DNA of 64,000 nucleotides, from assembly GCA_033002965.1 (NCBI GenBank), contig JAURVB010003056.1, forward strand, positions 124,001 to 188,000, in the 5' to 3' direction. This document shows positions 1 through 12,195 of this stretch, in pieces. The position numbers and the translations under genes are program-made. The first letter of the stretch is position 1. The number at the start of each line of letters is the position of its first letter. Source of the stretch: Piper betle (taxonomy: Eukaryota; Streptophyta; Magnoliopsida; Piperales; Piperaceae). The notes under the pieces were generated by a model. It was not told where the DNA came from and made no database searches. It was given only the letters and a program-made list of their open reading frames with translations.

Positions 1-738
1 AGTGTTTCTTTACTATTTCTTTCTTTTCTAGTAAGTGTGAGGCACAAGGACACATCAGCTTCGATACTTGATAAGACCGAATCGAGTGTACTGTTGGCAT
101 TCTAATTTTCCTGTCTATATAGTTACTATAAATTCTAATGTGGACTGACTTTTTAAATATGTAAATGAAGCATATGTGGTAACTTCTTAAGTATCCATGA
201 TCATTTAGTTTTGTTCCAACTTTTAAGTAGTAAATAGTTGAATAAGGAAAAGTGCTTGCTTTTTTACAACGTTTTCAAAAAAATCAAATTCTGCTTCTCC
301 TGTTTAAAATTGCAATCCTTTAAACTTTGTTGGATGCTTTGCTTTCTCACATTTTTTAAAATTTTTAGGTGAAGGTTTTATTAGAGTACTTTTTTCAGTT
401 TTTTCAACACTAAAGCAATCGTTGTGCAACTTGTAAATTTGTCTTTCAACTCCCTGGAAATTTCTATAATTATTGGTTGGTGCATGTAGTTTCTATGTAT
501 AGCTGCAGTTTTAGGGTATTTAAACATATTTCATTTTAATGTTCTCTTCACCATTTGTCTTTACTTTTTGTGTTGGATTGTGATGGCAATTTGAACGTGG
601 TTATTAGAAGTGGTGATGATAAAGCTACCAACTATTTGATGTTTTGTGTTACTTGACAAGTTTTGTCTAATGATGCTTGTAATGGCGGCAGGCAGTGTTC
701 TTTTTGTTTGACATGGTTTCTGGTTCTTGTGCATGCAG

Positions 739-1001
739 GAAGTGAAATAACCTTCTTAAAAAATGGAGTGTGTCAGGGTGTTGCATTCTCCGACCTATTT
801 GAAGGGCGCTATTATCCTGCAGCTTCTATGTTCACGAGCCCCAACGAACCTAATTGTTGGGTGAAATTTTACGTTGGAGCTGATTTTGAGTTCTTTCCAC
901 AAGATTTTGGCGAGCGTCAAGTACCAAAACCAATGTCTGAAGCTCCATATCATGGATTCTATGGTAGAGAGACAGTGGGAAAAAAGCTGAGAACGGTGTA
1001 G
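739..1001 (+). CDS. TRAUCO/ASH2-like COMPASS subunit, last exon (partial)
   Basis: This is the C-terminal exon of a plant ASH2 homologue (TRAUCO in Arabidopsis), a core subunit of COMPASS-like histone H3K4 methyltransferase complexes in the nucleus. The exon follows a gcatgcag acceptor (731-738) in phase 1 and ends at TAG 999-1001. It encodes the second half of the SPRY domain: [17 protein letters not shown], then [24 protein letters not shown] and a final PYHGFYGR, in the order seen in ASH2 proteins. Earlier exons (PHD/winged-helix part and first half of SPRY) must lie left of the window; I could not find a convincing upstream exon in bases 1-738. The reading frame is intact and ends near the usual family C-terminus. 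Identification rests on remembered family motifs. Confidence 0.8.
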
Positions 1002-2350
1002 CTTTCGAACAGAAACAGTATCAGTATGGCTGTATCATTTCTTTTTATCTAACTTAGAAGCAATTTCGCCACAGACAAAGGAGGTTAAACTTCGGACTTC
1101 TTGTTGGCCTTAACCTAATTTAGGATAGTTGCAAGTAAGCGAACTCATTCCATTGTGTTTTGAGAGTTGTAACTTGTAAGGGGTGCGTTTTTGGGATTAT
1201 GGTTCATATAAAATTAAGTTAAAGAATTAAGGCTGTGGATTTTGTCAACCTGCATAAATTGATACCCAGAAGCTGCTATTGATTGTCTTAATTGTTCTTA
1301 GTTATGAGCATCAAGTTGACTCATTGCTTGTGAGTAATGCCACTTAACTCTAAATCCTCTAATGAGAGAGCTAAAAGAATCAGTGGGTTAATAGCTCATT
1401 ACTTGGAGTCAGGCTTGTGTGCGCGCATGGGGATGTACGCTTGTTTTTTATCTTGCCATGCTCTTCTTTAGATTCACAGGATAACTACTGTGAAGTTGAT
1501 TTGAGTAATAATCGAGCTTGAGCTCAACCAATTCTTGTTTACTCAGGATGTCCCTTGTCGATATAATCTATCTAAAATTTTGTCTATTTAAGAACTAAAA
1601 TATCTCATTTGGATGCTCATAGAAGTATACAATTGTACATTAAAACTTCACTCCCTTATTTAAATTGCATGTTATTATGTCATGCTTTGTTGAATACAAA
1701 TTTATAAAATTTAGTTTTTTCATCACGCTTTGAATCAAATCAAGTTGATACAAGCTTAAACTTATTTTATTTAATTTCACGACGAGCTTTAAATCAAGTT
1801 GGCTAATGATATTTCTTAATGCTAAAATTGATAATCTTCAATTTTCTAGGTAATTATAGGAAGTTTGAGTTAGATTTTTTTGTATCTAGTTGATTAACTA
1901 ACTTAAATCACTTAGGGAGGGGGGCAGTGAAATTATGAATTTAATTTAAATTGTTAAAGTAGTTTTGATAACGTGAATAATATTTCACTTAATCTATTGT
2001 GTGAATGAAATTACATTTGTTAATGAGTTTAAGTTGTAAATCTAGTGTATCTTTTTATCCTTTATTTTTTATGTCTATGAGCCACTAAATCAGATTTACA
2101 TCGGTGGGAAATAATTAATCTTACTAATGAATTTATAGAGTTTTTGGACTGGACTTTGAATTAAATAAAAATTGTGTAAATATGATTTATATTTAAAAAA
2201 ATTCATCTCATTAGCCAATTAATGTAAAATTACAGCCTAGATTCACACGGGTGTAATTGAGATTGTCGGTTTCACTAACCCCTATAAAATTATTAATAAC
2301 TGCCTTGGGAAATATCATTAACGGAGTCAAATCTAATTCGAACTTCCCCA
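1002..2350. other. Intergenic, no gene seen
   Basis: AT-rich sequence between the ASH2-like stop and the promoter of the next gene. The first 150-250 bases are probably its 3' UTR. I see no coding structure, RNA gene or repeat with clear ends. Confidence 0.5.
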
Positions 2351-2351
2351 A

Positions 2352-2437
2352 GGCCCAATAAGTAAGCCCACAAAGGAACAAGTTTAGAGGCCCATTACCG
2401 CAGTAGCCCATTTTACGTCGCCGATCGGAACCCTAGA
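2352..2437 (+). promoter_or_regulatory. Site II (GGCCCA) cluster and telo-box-like motif
   Basis: GGCCCAAT (2352), GCCCA (2366), GGCCCATT (2389) and GCCCA (2406) are followed by AACCCTAG at about 2429 and AAACCCT at about 2439. Site II boxes with telo-boxes are the known promoter signature of plant genes for ribosome and translation components expressed in dividing cells. They lie 90-180 bp upstream of the ATG at 2529, so they fit the next gene. Confidence 0.5.
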
Positions 2438-2528
2438 AAAACCCTGATTAGCCCGTCTTCGGTGCCGGAAAATCGCTGCCGAAGGGGTCTAACCGTCGCC
2501 GGAGGGTCACCGGATTTCGTCGGAGAAG

Positions 2529-3575
2529 ATGACGCAGAAGTCGAACCTCTTCAAGGGTCAGAAGAAGCAGAAGGCCATCCCCCTAATCGGCATGGCAAGG
2601 CCGCCGTCACTCGGAAAGGTAACGCTTCATTATTCGCGACGAATTTCGAATCATCTCGTATCGTGTTGACAATGTCTATGGTTGTTGCAGGGAAGAGATT
2701 GGTGAAGCCGTCCAAGGTGACCAAGGATATGGAGGCTGATCGGGTGATGGCGCATCTTCTTTTGCTTTTGTTTTGTTGTTATTATTTCACTATTTTGGTT
2801 GCATGGTGCACTGATTGGAGAGTTAAGTGGTTTTGTGTGTAGTGGTGATTATGAAGTTGTTTTGCATCTATTTGAATTTACTGCTTAATGTTTTTTTGAT
2901 GACTGCCATCTGTATTTGGAACATGCTATGGTTGGAAGTAAGTAGTTGCGTTAGTGGAAGTGCCATCAAAATTTGAAGAAATCAATAATGTGTTAATTTG
3001 ATACTTTGGATGATCATAATTTCAAATAGATGAACATGGCTTGACTTATATGTATATGACAAATGATGTTAACGCTACAAAATTGGCAATTGAAGGAATT
3101 GAAAATCAATTTATCAGTCAATCAATCGGGGGCTATACCTGAGTGGTTGGTGCTTTTGGGTTACAGGAACTGACGAAATTTATAAACCAGTGCAATGAGG
3201 TAAAAGCTGCGACAGCAGCTAACAAAGAAGGGGGACAACTTAGCATAATTAAGATGGCTAAGGACATGAACGCTGACCAGGTGAAAACTTAACCTGCTTT
3301 TTTCCATTGGTATCATTTCACAGTTTTTGATGTGGTGTTTACTGAGTGAAGTGTTTAGTGGTTATGTTTAGGGGGTGGTTATAAACACGATTTGATTTAT
3401 CTATGTATGTTTTTATGATGTTAAGGTTACAAAGTAGGTTATTCGAAGGCATAGAAAATCAATCAATCAATCAGGCTCTATCTGAAAAATTGCTGTTTCT
3501 GGGTGACAGGAACTGACCAAGCTTATAAACCAGTCCAATGAGGTAAAAGCTGCATCAGTAGGTGGCAAAGAATGA
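2529..3575 (+). CDS. L10K/UPF0390-type small basic protein, with frameshift and duplicated exon
   Basis: This is a plant homologue of the Leydig cell tumour 10 kDa protein (L10K/C19orf53, UPF0390), a short lysine-rich protein of unclear function, probably nuclear or nucleolar. Exons: 2529-2618, 2691-2743, 3167-3280 and 3510-3575, all GT-AG. Exon 1 starts MTQKSNLFKGQKKQKAI. The family continues I-P-P-N-R-H-G-K, and that continuation is present but one frame away, because the C-run at 2579-2583 has five C where six are needed. Read as given, translation stops shortly into exon 2. Exon 2 gives GKRLVKPSKVTKDMEADR and exon 3 gives ELTKFINQCNEVKAATAANK. Exon 4 is a diverged second copy of exon 3 (ELTKLINQSNEVKAA) and ends the protein, which is therefore longer than the usual ~90 residues. 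It is either a sequencing indel in a live gene or a young pseudogene. Confidence 0.75.
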
Positions 3576-6500
3576 GAACGCCTAAGCAAAATTGGTGTGG
3601 TATTGGAGTCTAGGATGAGGGCGAGAGTTGATGAACACATGGGTTTTGCAATAGTTGGTCAAGAAACAACAATCATGTTTGATAGTTACTTTTCTCTGAT
3701 GTACACGTATTTTCCGAAGATGGGTTTGGTGTCGAAAGGGTGATTGTCGTGAATGCCCAAAAAAGCAGGTAATGATGTTTTTCTCTTTCTTGTCACGGCT
3801 TACATATCCTGGAAAGAAATGTTTGTTTGTTTTTGTAAAATAAGATATATGTTTTGTATGTTGATGGCATCAAATTCATATTCTATGTTCAGTATTCCTG
3901 ATTTGTGTGCACCATTGGCAATTAGTAGCCGTCTCCTTGTGAGTGTCTATGTCTGGCTAAAGTTTTTCCGGTGTCACTCTTCAAGAAAAGTCTCTTTTGC
4001 AAATCAATTTTCCTTCTCTTTATTGTTTTTTGTTCCAAGGAAAGTTCTTGGAAGCTTGAATTGGTGTCCTGCGCTTGAACATCTGGTTTGTCCAATGTTT
4101 CAATAGGTGCAAAATTTTGCTTATACATAGTAAAGAACAGACGATGAAATGTTTTCTTTCCCTTCATTCAATGCATGATGAAACCTCTTTCTACATAATA
4201 TATTCCTGCACCCGGAGTGATAGCAAAATTAGTGTATGATGGCATTATTAAGATGAAGAAGGATGATAAAATGTTATAATTTTCTTTAATGAGCCTTGCC
4301 GTGCTGGTTAAAATAGTAGTAGATTTAGATGGCATTCCTCATCTTCCATTCCCATGACCAAGTAGTGTATTTTTCTCACTATAAAACAAAGCAAAGTCAC
4401 AAGTCTTCTCATTAAGATTATAACCAAATTCGTAAACATTTGTTCTTCCTGACCACGTATGCATCGATGCTCGTTTTCTCATAGTGATGACATTGTACCT
4501 TTTATAATATGTAAATTTCCCAATTTGCTTATCTAGCTCGTCTTGGTGTCCCTGTGAACCAGCCCAGTACACGTCGCCAGGTAGCTTAATTTAACTGTCC
4601 ATTGCTTAATTAAACCACAATGAATGGCACTGTTTTATATATCAATGCCAAGTTGAAAGATAAGATGATTTTGAAAGGCTCTTCTAATAGTCATTTGTCA
4701 AATTTGTCGGGGGGCAATAATTCTATATGTGAGCATTCTTTAAAAATTTCTACTGATTAATCAACCATGCCAGTTATCATGCCGGCGTATACGTCCATGG
4801 ACCATTAGCTTACATCAGAGAACAAACAGTTTTGACTTGAATTGTAAATGATGATATTTTTGGTGGGTGAGTGATAGATTTTTATTTTCTTGTAGCTTTC
4901 GTGTTGGGTTTTCATATTTCAGATACAAATTTTGGTCACAGACGCAATTAACATGTTTTTAGCGATTATTATTTCCACTTGGTTAGACCAAGTACGAAAT
5001 TTCTTTTTGGGTGGATGGAAAAATCCTCTTCCAAATACTAGTATTTAAAAACACTTCATTCCGCTTATAAAATCGCATGCACAGAGATCACATAAATGAA
5101 AATTATTGTACAGTACATTAATATACATACTAGCTTATACCCCGCAGTGCGCTGGGTCATGTGTAACAAACTTCTTAAAATTTTGTTAAAAAATATAATC
5201 AAAGAGATAAATAGTATAAGGAAACATTAAAAAATCTTTTTAAGTAAAGTTTGATAAATAAATATATAATAATTTTACAATTTAAAAACTGAGTAAAAAA
5301 TATCTACAAATTTTTAATTAAAAAATTATGATAAATATTATCTTGTGAAGGTCAAAGTTAAATATTTATATTAAATGTCTAATGTAAATTATCTTGCACA
5401 AAAAAACAAACTTCTAAGTAGCCATTAATTTTTAATCGCCAAAATTACACTTAAATGTTATGTTCAATATGCAATATATTTTAATTTATTTAATAATATA
5501 TGAAGAAATATAAAGGCACTTGAAATGCAAATATAAGTAAATATTTAATTGTAAAGGCAATTTTTCTAAATATATTTAAATATAAATTGATCATTAAAAT
5601 TAATTTGAAATTATCAAAAGCAAAAATTATATGAAGAATTTTTTAAATTAAAATTTAAATATTAATATTTAATTAATTAAAAACACATGTTCTAAAAATT
5701 AAATATAAATATTGGTTAATATTGAGTGTTGGAAAAATATGAGATTAAAAAAAAGTTTTAAACGAGTAGGAGAGGAAGGAGATTATGGTGGAGAGACTTT
5801 TGTGCAAAAAAGAAACAAAAGAGAAGAGTTTTGATCAAATATGAAAGGTAGAAAGGGCTTTATGGGGGCGAGGAGAAGGCTGAAATGCAACGAGAATACA
5901 AAAATTATCCTGTTATAATATATAGTAAATAACTAGGCAAGATACATGAGAGATGGAACCTAATCATATAGAGATATTCTCGTTAAATAATGAGATAAAT
6001 TATAACTATAAGATATGACTATAATTAAATGATAATAGATTATAATATTTTATTTTATTTTGATGGGTCAAATCTCCTAGTTTTCATTCGAGCCAACTTT
6101 TAGTTCCTCTTTTATTAATTAGAGTATATTTGTGAATCCATAATTAAAAATTATAAAGGATTTAATAATTAAAATTTTATATCAAGTTAAAAATTCATGC
6201 ATTATTTTCTAGCTCTTCATAAACTAATTCCTATTTTGCATGGCGTGGGAGCTCACATTATGCAAGTAATACACTTTCTGGGAAAAAACATTGGAGAAGT
6301 TCGGTTCTTACATAATTAATTAATGCCTTTTTTTTCCCAACATGTAATTAAATACAACAGGCTTTGTTTCTTTGTTTCAACGTATATGTAGTATATACAT
6401 TCGTTGTTAGTAGAAATAATGTGGTCATTGTTGATGTTTATCTACGTACTTATTTTAATCAATGCCGGCAGACCAAGATTTTTAAGGAGTATAGTTTGTT

Positions 6501-7365
6501 TCATATGTGTTGTATTCTTTCGTATTCTTGCATGTATAAAAAATTAAATCTTCTGATCTAAACTCCTAAAATATATAGATATTTTTATTTTAGTGTCAAC
6601 TTTACAGAGACTTCAAAATCATTTCATTTCTTAAAATAATTTTTCTTTATCGGATCACATGGAGACAAATATATTGGATATGGGTTTTGATGGATTCAAA
6701 TTGGATCATATAATAACTCCGCTAATGCTCTTGTAATATTTATTTCAACCACTAATAAAGGAAGAAGGTTGCCATTAAGAAAAACATTCGACCATCAAAA
6801 AAATTTGTCAATAATAATTATATAGATTTTTAATTTAGGGCCCATGTCCCCCATTACCTTTTAAATATCAGGTGGATGAATAAGTAAAATATATTTAATA
6901 TTAAAATTCAAACATTATTAATTATAGATGTATTATTTGTTCGAAAATATTGAGGTACTAATTTGGGCAATCTCATTCCCATATGATTCAAATAGGCAAT
7001 ATTTTACTGAAAAATATTTCAAGATACTCAAATTAACAATTTTTATTTGTTTTTTATCTAAACTTTTATATTAAATTTTATACTTTTTGATCAAATCGAA
7101 TTATATAAGAACAGGATACGAGTTTGATGGATTTTGATTGGGCTATATGAATAAATGTAATAAATAAAATGGATTTAATATTTAAGATTTAGGTATTCCT
7201 GATCATAGGATCAGAAACAAATATAGAATAATTATAAATTAATATGCCATCCAAACTCATCCCTTCAATTTATATTATATAAAATTTTGTAATTTAAGGT
7301 GATTAAAATATCTTTCTACGCTTAATTTTCAACCATTAATAAAAATTCTCCGCAGGCAGAGAGCT
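3576..7365. other. Intergenic, AT-rich, no gene recognised
   Basis: The first few hundred bases are probable 3' UTR of the L10K-type gene. The rest is AT-rich with many stops in all frames. A possible 77-residue minus-strand frame near 4339-4572 resembles nothing I know. A repeat-like block around 5127-5940 is listed separately. Confidence 0.4.
5127..5940. repeat. AT-rich interspersed repeat of uncertain class
   Basis: The block begins with a small GC-rich imperfect palindrome (CCCCGCAGTGCGCTGGG, about 5141-5157) after ACTAG and ends near AACTAG at about 5931-5936. The interior is about 80% AT and non-coding. This layout is common in plant non-autonomous repeats, but I saw no clear target-site duplication, so neither the class nor the borders are firm. 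Confidence 0.25.
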
Positions 7366-7369
7366 TGCC

Positions 7370-7378
7370 TATATAAAT
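7370..7378 (+). promoter_or_regulatory. TATA box of the bHLH gene
   Basis: TATATAAATA lies 100 bp upstream of the ATG at 7471, a normal distance for a plant core promoter with a short 5' UTR. Confidence 0.55.
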
Positions 7379-7470
7379 AAAGCCAAGACTGGAGTGGCCA
7401 AACAGGGGTGCAGGTTTCTTCTCCAAACACCCCCACTCCCCACCACTAGCAGCTCCGGCGTGTCCACGAC

Positions 7471-8342
7471 ATGACGACGACGACGACGACAACGTTGGAG
7501 TGGGAGGAGGAGGAGGAGCGGTGGGAGGCAGTTTCTGGCAAGACCATTGCCTGCGTGGACCCGAGGGAGCGGCACAAGCTGGCCGAGAGGGAGCGGCGGA
7601 AGAGCATGAGGGAGCTCTTCCTCTCCCTCCACGCCCTCCTCCCCCACTCCCAAACCGTCCGCAAGGAGCAGTCAGCCATCCTCGACGAGCTCATCGCCTA
7701 CATCCCCCTCGCCCAGTCCCGACTCCGCTCCCTCCACTCCCGCCGCCGCCCCTCCTCCGCCGCCCCCTCCCCCGCTCCCACTACAGTGCACGTCTCCGGC
7801 GGCGACTGCGACATCCGGGTAGCCCCCGAGCCGGCCTCGTCCGTGGCCATTCGGGTGCGTGGCGATCGGGTTAATGTCTCTCTCACCGACGGCAAAGGGA
7901 CGTCGCAGGCGGTGCTGCTCTCCGCCGTGCTAGACGAGCTCGAGGCCCACCACCTCGCCGTCGTCCGCTCCACCCATTGCCGCGACGGTGGCAAGCTCCT
8001 CCACCACTCCGAGAGCAAGGTCGGTATCTCAACCTCAACCACTCGAATTTTCGATATTCTTTTAAAATTCTTCATCATTTATTAATTTCAGAAAATATTT
8101 CTCAAAATATAATGTATGATTTGATTCTTGTACCACCTTGAAATTATTCATGGGTTTTGTCTGAAATTTGGTTGTGATCAATCCAGATTTGTGATGGAAT
8201 GGAGAGATCGCCGGAGTTGTTGAAAGCTAGACTACAAGGCCTGGCCGGCAAGCTTCATAAGTTGAGGAAGTCGTCTTCTTCTTCGTCTTCTTCTTGTTGT
8301 TCTTCTTCTTCTCTGAAGAGAAGCTATGATCAGATCGTATGA
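7471..8342 (+). CDS. bHLH transcription factor (234 aa, two exons)
   Basis: Exons 7471-8019 and 8187-8342 (donor GTCGGT, acceptor ATCCAG) join in phase 0 to give 234 residues. Residues ~28-85 form a bHLH domain. The basic region RERHKLAERERRKSMRELF has the His-Glu-Arg triad (H-x3-E-x3-R) expected of an E-box/G-box binder, followed by helix 1 (LFLSLHALLP), a loop, and helix 2 (AILDELIAYIPLAQSRLRSL). The middle part (VNVSLTDGK...AVLLSAVLDELEAHHLAVV) resembles the ACT-like dimerisation fold after bHLH in many plant factors. The second exon encodes a helix and a long serine run before SYDQIV-stop. Exon 1 is very GC-rich and exon 2 is not, a monocot-like gradient. The subgroup is uncertain. It probably regulates transcription in the nucleus as a dimer; target genes cannot be deduced. 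Confidence 0.85.
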
Positions 8343-8346
8343 TCAA

Positions 8347-8768
8347 TGTCTACTATCAAACCATATAGAAGTGATGTAGTTTACTGGGTTATTTGACATG
8401 TACTAGCACAGTATACATAATACTATTGTGGATGTGAGCTACATCTGACCAGTTTTGGTTGTGAAACCATTTACTGCGTTACTCGGCTTGCTGGCGTCCA
8501 GCTTGATTCACTAATTCTAGCAGCAACCATCCGCTTCTGCGACTTCTCCTTCTTCTTCTTCTTCTTCTCTGAAGAGAAGCTATGTCTACCATCAAACCAT
8601 ATAGAAGTGATGTAGTTTACTGGGTTATTTGACATGTACTAGCACAGTATACATAATACTATTGTGGATGTGAGCTACATCTGACCAGTTTTGGTTGTGA
8701 AACCATTTACTGCGTTACTCGGCTTGCTGGCGTCCAGCTTGATTCACTAATTCTAGCAGCAACCATCC
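8347..8768 (+). repeat. Tandem duplication of the bHLH 3' end
   Basis: Bases 8347-8532 and 8583-8768 are almost identical (period 236). The similarity extends upstream into the serine-run codons (CTCTGAAGAGAAGCTATG occurs at about 8311 and 8567). The second copy lacks the 20 bases holding the last codons and stop of the first. The duplication covers the end of exon 2 plus the 3' UTR. Confidence 0.85.
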
Positions 8769-11050
8769 ACTTCATTTAATTATTTTCATAATTTTAATGA
8801 AAGCTTGGCATTCAGGAGAGTGGTTGATGATGTATATAAGAATCAATCATTGATATAAAAAAGATGAGCATGCCAACGAATCGGTTGTGAGATTGAATGT
8901 GGTTAGTGGCAGGTGTTATGCCATCAATCAATGATGTTAGAGACATTTGTGTACTGCATATGAGAGCTTGGGGAATGGCAAATTGATGCCATTCAGATCC
9001 CAATATTTAGTGAACATTATTTAGGTATTTAATTAAAACTACATTATTATTTTAGTGAACATAATCCTTTAATAAACTATTCTAAAAACCATATATCATT
9101 TAAAAAAATAAAAATTCATCATAAAGATAAAATAATTCATGATAATCAACATAAAATATAGATTGGGGCAAAATTAGTCGCCGATTTATGTCACGTGTTA
9201 TGATAAATTAATTATTTTAAATTTATCACGGGTTGTTATGGACAAATTAGCATTGACACGGATTCCAGACACGACAAAATTTCGTGCAAATTAATAGTAT
9301 TTGTCACGGACCGTTATCTCATCAGTAGATCTTGAGATAAAATGCTTATTTGAAAACACACGATGCGATCAAGTCTTTTAATAATATTAATATCCGATGA
9401 AAAAAACATATTAGTCTACTTATTTGAGTCATGGAACTTGTTCAAGCAATAAGATGAAACATCATCCACTTAAGAGTTGAAATTTCTTTGCATGTAATTA
9501 ATTATTAGGTTAATTATGTTGCCTTCGAACTCGATCACATCATCGAAGAACTGTTGTGTGGTAAGTTCGAGTCGAGCTCAATAGGCTTCGAACCGAGTCA
9601 AGTTCGAGCCTAGCACAAGAAAGCTTGAACTTTATTTATCTATATTTTTCTTTCGTATAATTTAAAATTAAATTAGTTTTAACGGATTAGATTGTTCAAC
9701 TTCTTATAAATCATATACAAAATAGTTTGTTCACGCCTGAAGCTATTATAACATCATGTAAAATCATCATTAGGACATACTTTTTATTTTTTTAGTTTTT
9801 TATTTTATATAAATAACAATATAAAAAATATATTGTTTAATGTACATTATTGAGGTTTGAGTAGAATCTAGTCGAGCCAAACAGAGTTGTGCTCGTGCTC
9901 ACTTAGTTCAAGTACAAGTCAAACCTTGAGTACTTGAACCAAATCAAGTCGAGTGAATTCGAGTTCAATCGACCGGTTAATAAAACATATTGATAAGTGA
10001 TTATCCACCTAATTTAATAGTAAAATCAGTATTATATAATTACATGATTGTTTAAAAAAGGCAGTTGCCTATTTTGAAAGAGCTCAATCAATAATACACA
10101 CTCAATAGTCAATACTTGACCTTCTTGCACAAATGCACATATTTTTTGAACTTGGTCTCCTCCTCACACCAATAGAAGACGAACCAATTTTCCAACACGA
10201 GTCTCTTTGGAGATGACAATTCTAAAGAATTTTTGGAAAAATGTTTCTCTCTTGCTTCAAGTCTTGACCAAGTGCATTAGATAAGATACATTCAAAGTAG
10301 GCGCCTTTAGCCCATATTTGAATATTGATTTGTTGCTTCCTACTTCCATCAAAATTATCTCAACTGGGTTGCTTCCTATTCTGGCTTTACATTGAATAAG
10401 GTCAAGTTGCCTTCAAACAAGTTGCAAACTAAAGTTTGTGCTAAGTGCAATTCCCTTAGAAATTTCCCTTCCAACACATTTACTCTTGGGAGAAGTTGCC
10501 AAGTTGAATGACAAGGCCCACAAGGAACTAGAAAGGACATAAGAAAAATCAGCACATTAATTATGAAATGAGTGTTTTTATAAAATAAAAAGGGGGAAAT
10601 TTTTCGATCTTATCAAACAAAGGAAAAATAAGGTCTAATTATTAAAAACAGGTCTTCTTTTGTTGGTAAAAAACCTCTTATGAAATCTATTTTATTATAT
10701 TATACAACTATAATAAAAAAATAAGCATTATTTGTCATGTCCCTAACATTATTCGCCGTAATTGGTCATGAATATAGTTTCATTTTACAATTTTAATGCA
10801 CCCAATTTTTATTTTGAAAAATTCATGTATGACGTACCAGTAAAGGTGAACTAAAGGTTGGTGGAGAGAAGAGAGTGGGAATGGTCTTCATTTGGGGAAG
10901 ACGAAGACTAGGCTTTTCTAGGAGGATAATTTGGACATTGTAAGTGTACACTTACGATCTGATGCTAAATGTGAAGAGTACCATCAAAATCCGACCGTGC
11001 AGATCGTTTTAGCTCAGGCTTATGTGCTCCCTCCCCCGCCCCCTCTCTCT
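8769..11050. other. Intergenic with decayed repeat remnants
   Basis: No gene recognised. Around 9560-9980 the sequence is rich in CGAGCTC/GAGTCGAG-type motifs in both orientations (for example TTCGAGTCGAGCTC near 9567 and AAATCAAGTCGAGTGAATTC near 9940), like the ends of the hAT-like element at 39.6-41.2 kb; it may be an old relative. The rest is AT-rich and featureless to me. Confidence 0.35.
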
Positions 11051-11077
11051 CTTTATATATATATATATATATATATA

Positions 11078-11877
11078 GATTGGCTACCCTAGGGTGACCG
11101 CAGGAACAGTTTCCTGCGGTCGCTCAAATCTGGACCGTCAGATCTAATCTGACGGTTCAGATCTATTTTTAAAAAACCTAATTTTTATCCTCTCCCCTCC
11201 CACTGCCCGGCGCCGCCGCCCTCGCCGCGCCACGGCCGCCGCGCCGCCACCCTTCGCCGCGCCCACGTCCACCGCGCCGCCGCCGTCGTCGCTCCCGTTG
11301 CCTCGCCCACGCCCCCGCCGCGTCGCCTAGCCCAGCATCCTTCGCCCCCGCCGCGCGCCATTGAAGCACCCTTCGCCGCGCCCCCGTCCACGGCGCCGCC
11401 CTCGTCCATGTCGCCGCGCCCGAGCCCGCGTCGCCATCGACCTCCGTTGCACCCATGGCCGCGCCGCTGCCCTTGCTCCTCGGCCGAGTCGCCATGCCCC
11501 CGCCGGGTCATTGCCCCTCCCGACCTCGCCTGCGCCGCCGCGCTCCCTCTCGACCCGCCCGCGGGGTCGCAAGGGGGCGCGGGGGCGACCCGGCGCGGCG
11601 ACGGGAGCGTGGCGAGGCGACGGAGCGGCGACGGCGGGGGCGTGGGCGAGGCGACCGGAGCGGCGACGGCGGCGGCGCGGTGGACGTGGGCGCGGCGAAG
11701 GGTGGCGGCGCGGCGGCCGTGGCGCGGCGAGGGCGGCGGCGCCGGGCAGTGGGAGGGGGAGGGTAAAAATTAGGTTTTTTAAAAATAGATCTGAACCGTC
11801 AGATTAGATCTGACGGTCCAGATTTGAGCGACCGCAGGAAACTGTTCCTGCGGTCACCCCCAGGGTAGCCAATCCCT
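11078..11877. mobile_element. Fold-back element 1 inserted in a (TA)n tract
   Basis: About 800 bp bounded by (TA)n on both sides. The ends are inverted copies: GATTGGCTACCCTAGGGTGA at the left, GGTCACCCCCAGGGTAGCC at the right. The inverted repeats extend inward about 240 bp (to ~11318 and from ~11634), through a subterminal palindrome (CCGTCAGATCTAATCTGACG) into a very GC-rich core. Frames inside are Arg/Pro/Ala-rich and open on both strands, which follows from composition; I do not regard them as genes. No transposase is present. A flanking duplication cannot be separated from the TA tract. Insertion in (TA)n recalls the Micron elements of rice; family membership is not shown. Confidence 0.75.
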
Positions 11878-12195
11878 ATATATATATATATACACACACG
11901 ATTATTTAAAATTAATAATAATATATTATATAGCTCAAACTAAAATTTGTCTAATAATGTTTAAAATTATCTGGATACGAATATTTAATAAGAGTGGTTA
12001 TACAATATGTACTATAGACTAAATTTGAAATAAAGAAAGATGTATAACAGTCATTTCTAAATTGAAATTGTACCGTTACAAAAAAATTAATAAAATAAGT
12101 GATTTTTTCTATAATATTCCAACAAGTCTTTCTTTTAAATTTGTCTGATAACTTTAATGTGTTTTATGGATTGATGAATATTTCTATATCTACCT

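Noticed and set aside
1..738. Search for the preceding ASH2 exon
   Set aside because: No stretch encodes the expected first half of SPRY; the open frame just after the CTAG at about 30 stops quickly and does not fit.
3128..3160. tRNA-like CTGAGTGGTTGG stretch
   Set aside because: Only a partial D-arm resemblance; no acceptor stem, anticodon arm or T-arm follows, and it lies in an intron.
4339..4572. 77-codon minus-strand frame
   Set aside because: Reads like a plausible protein but matches no family I know, has no splice partners and lies in AT-rich intergenic DNA.
11178..11807. Several 80-150 codon frames on both strands
   Set aside because: Inside the GC-rich inverted repeat of fold-back element 1; low complexity, no domain, no splice context.
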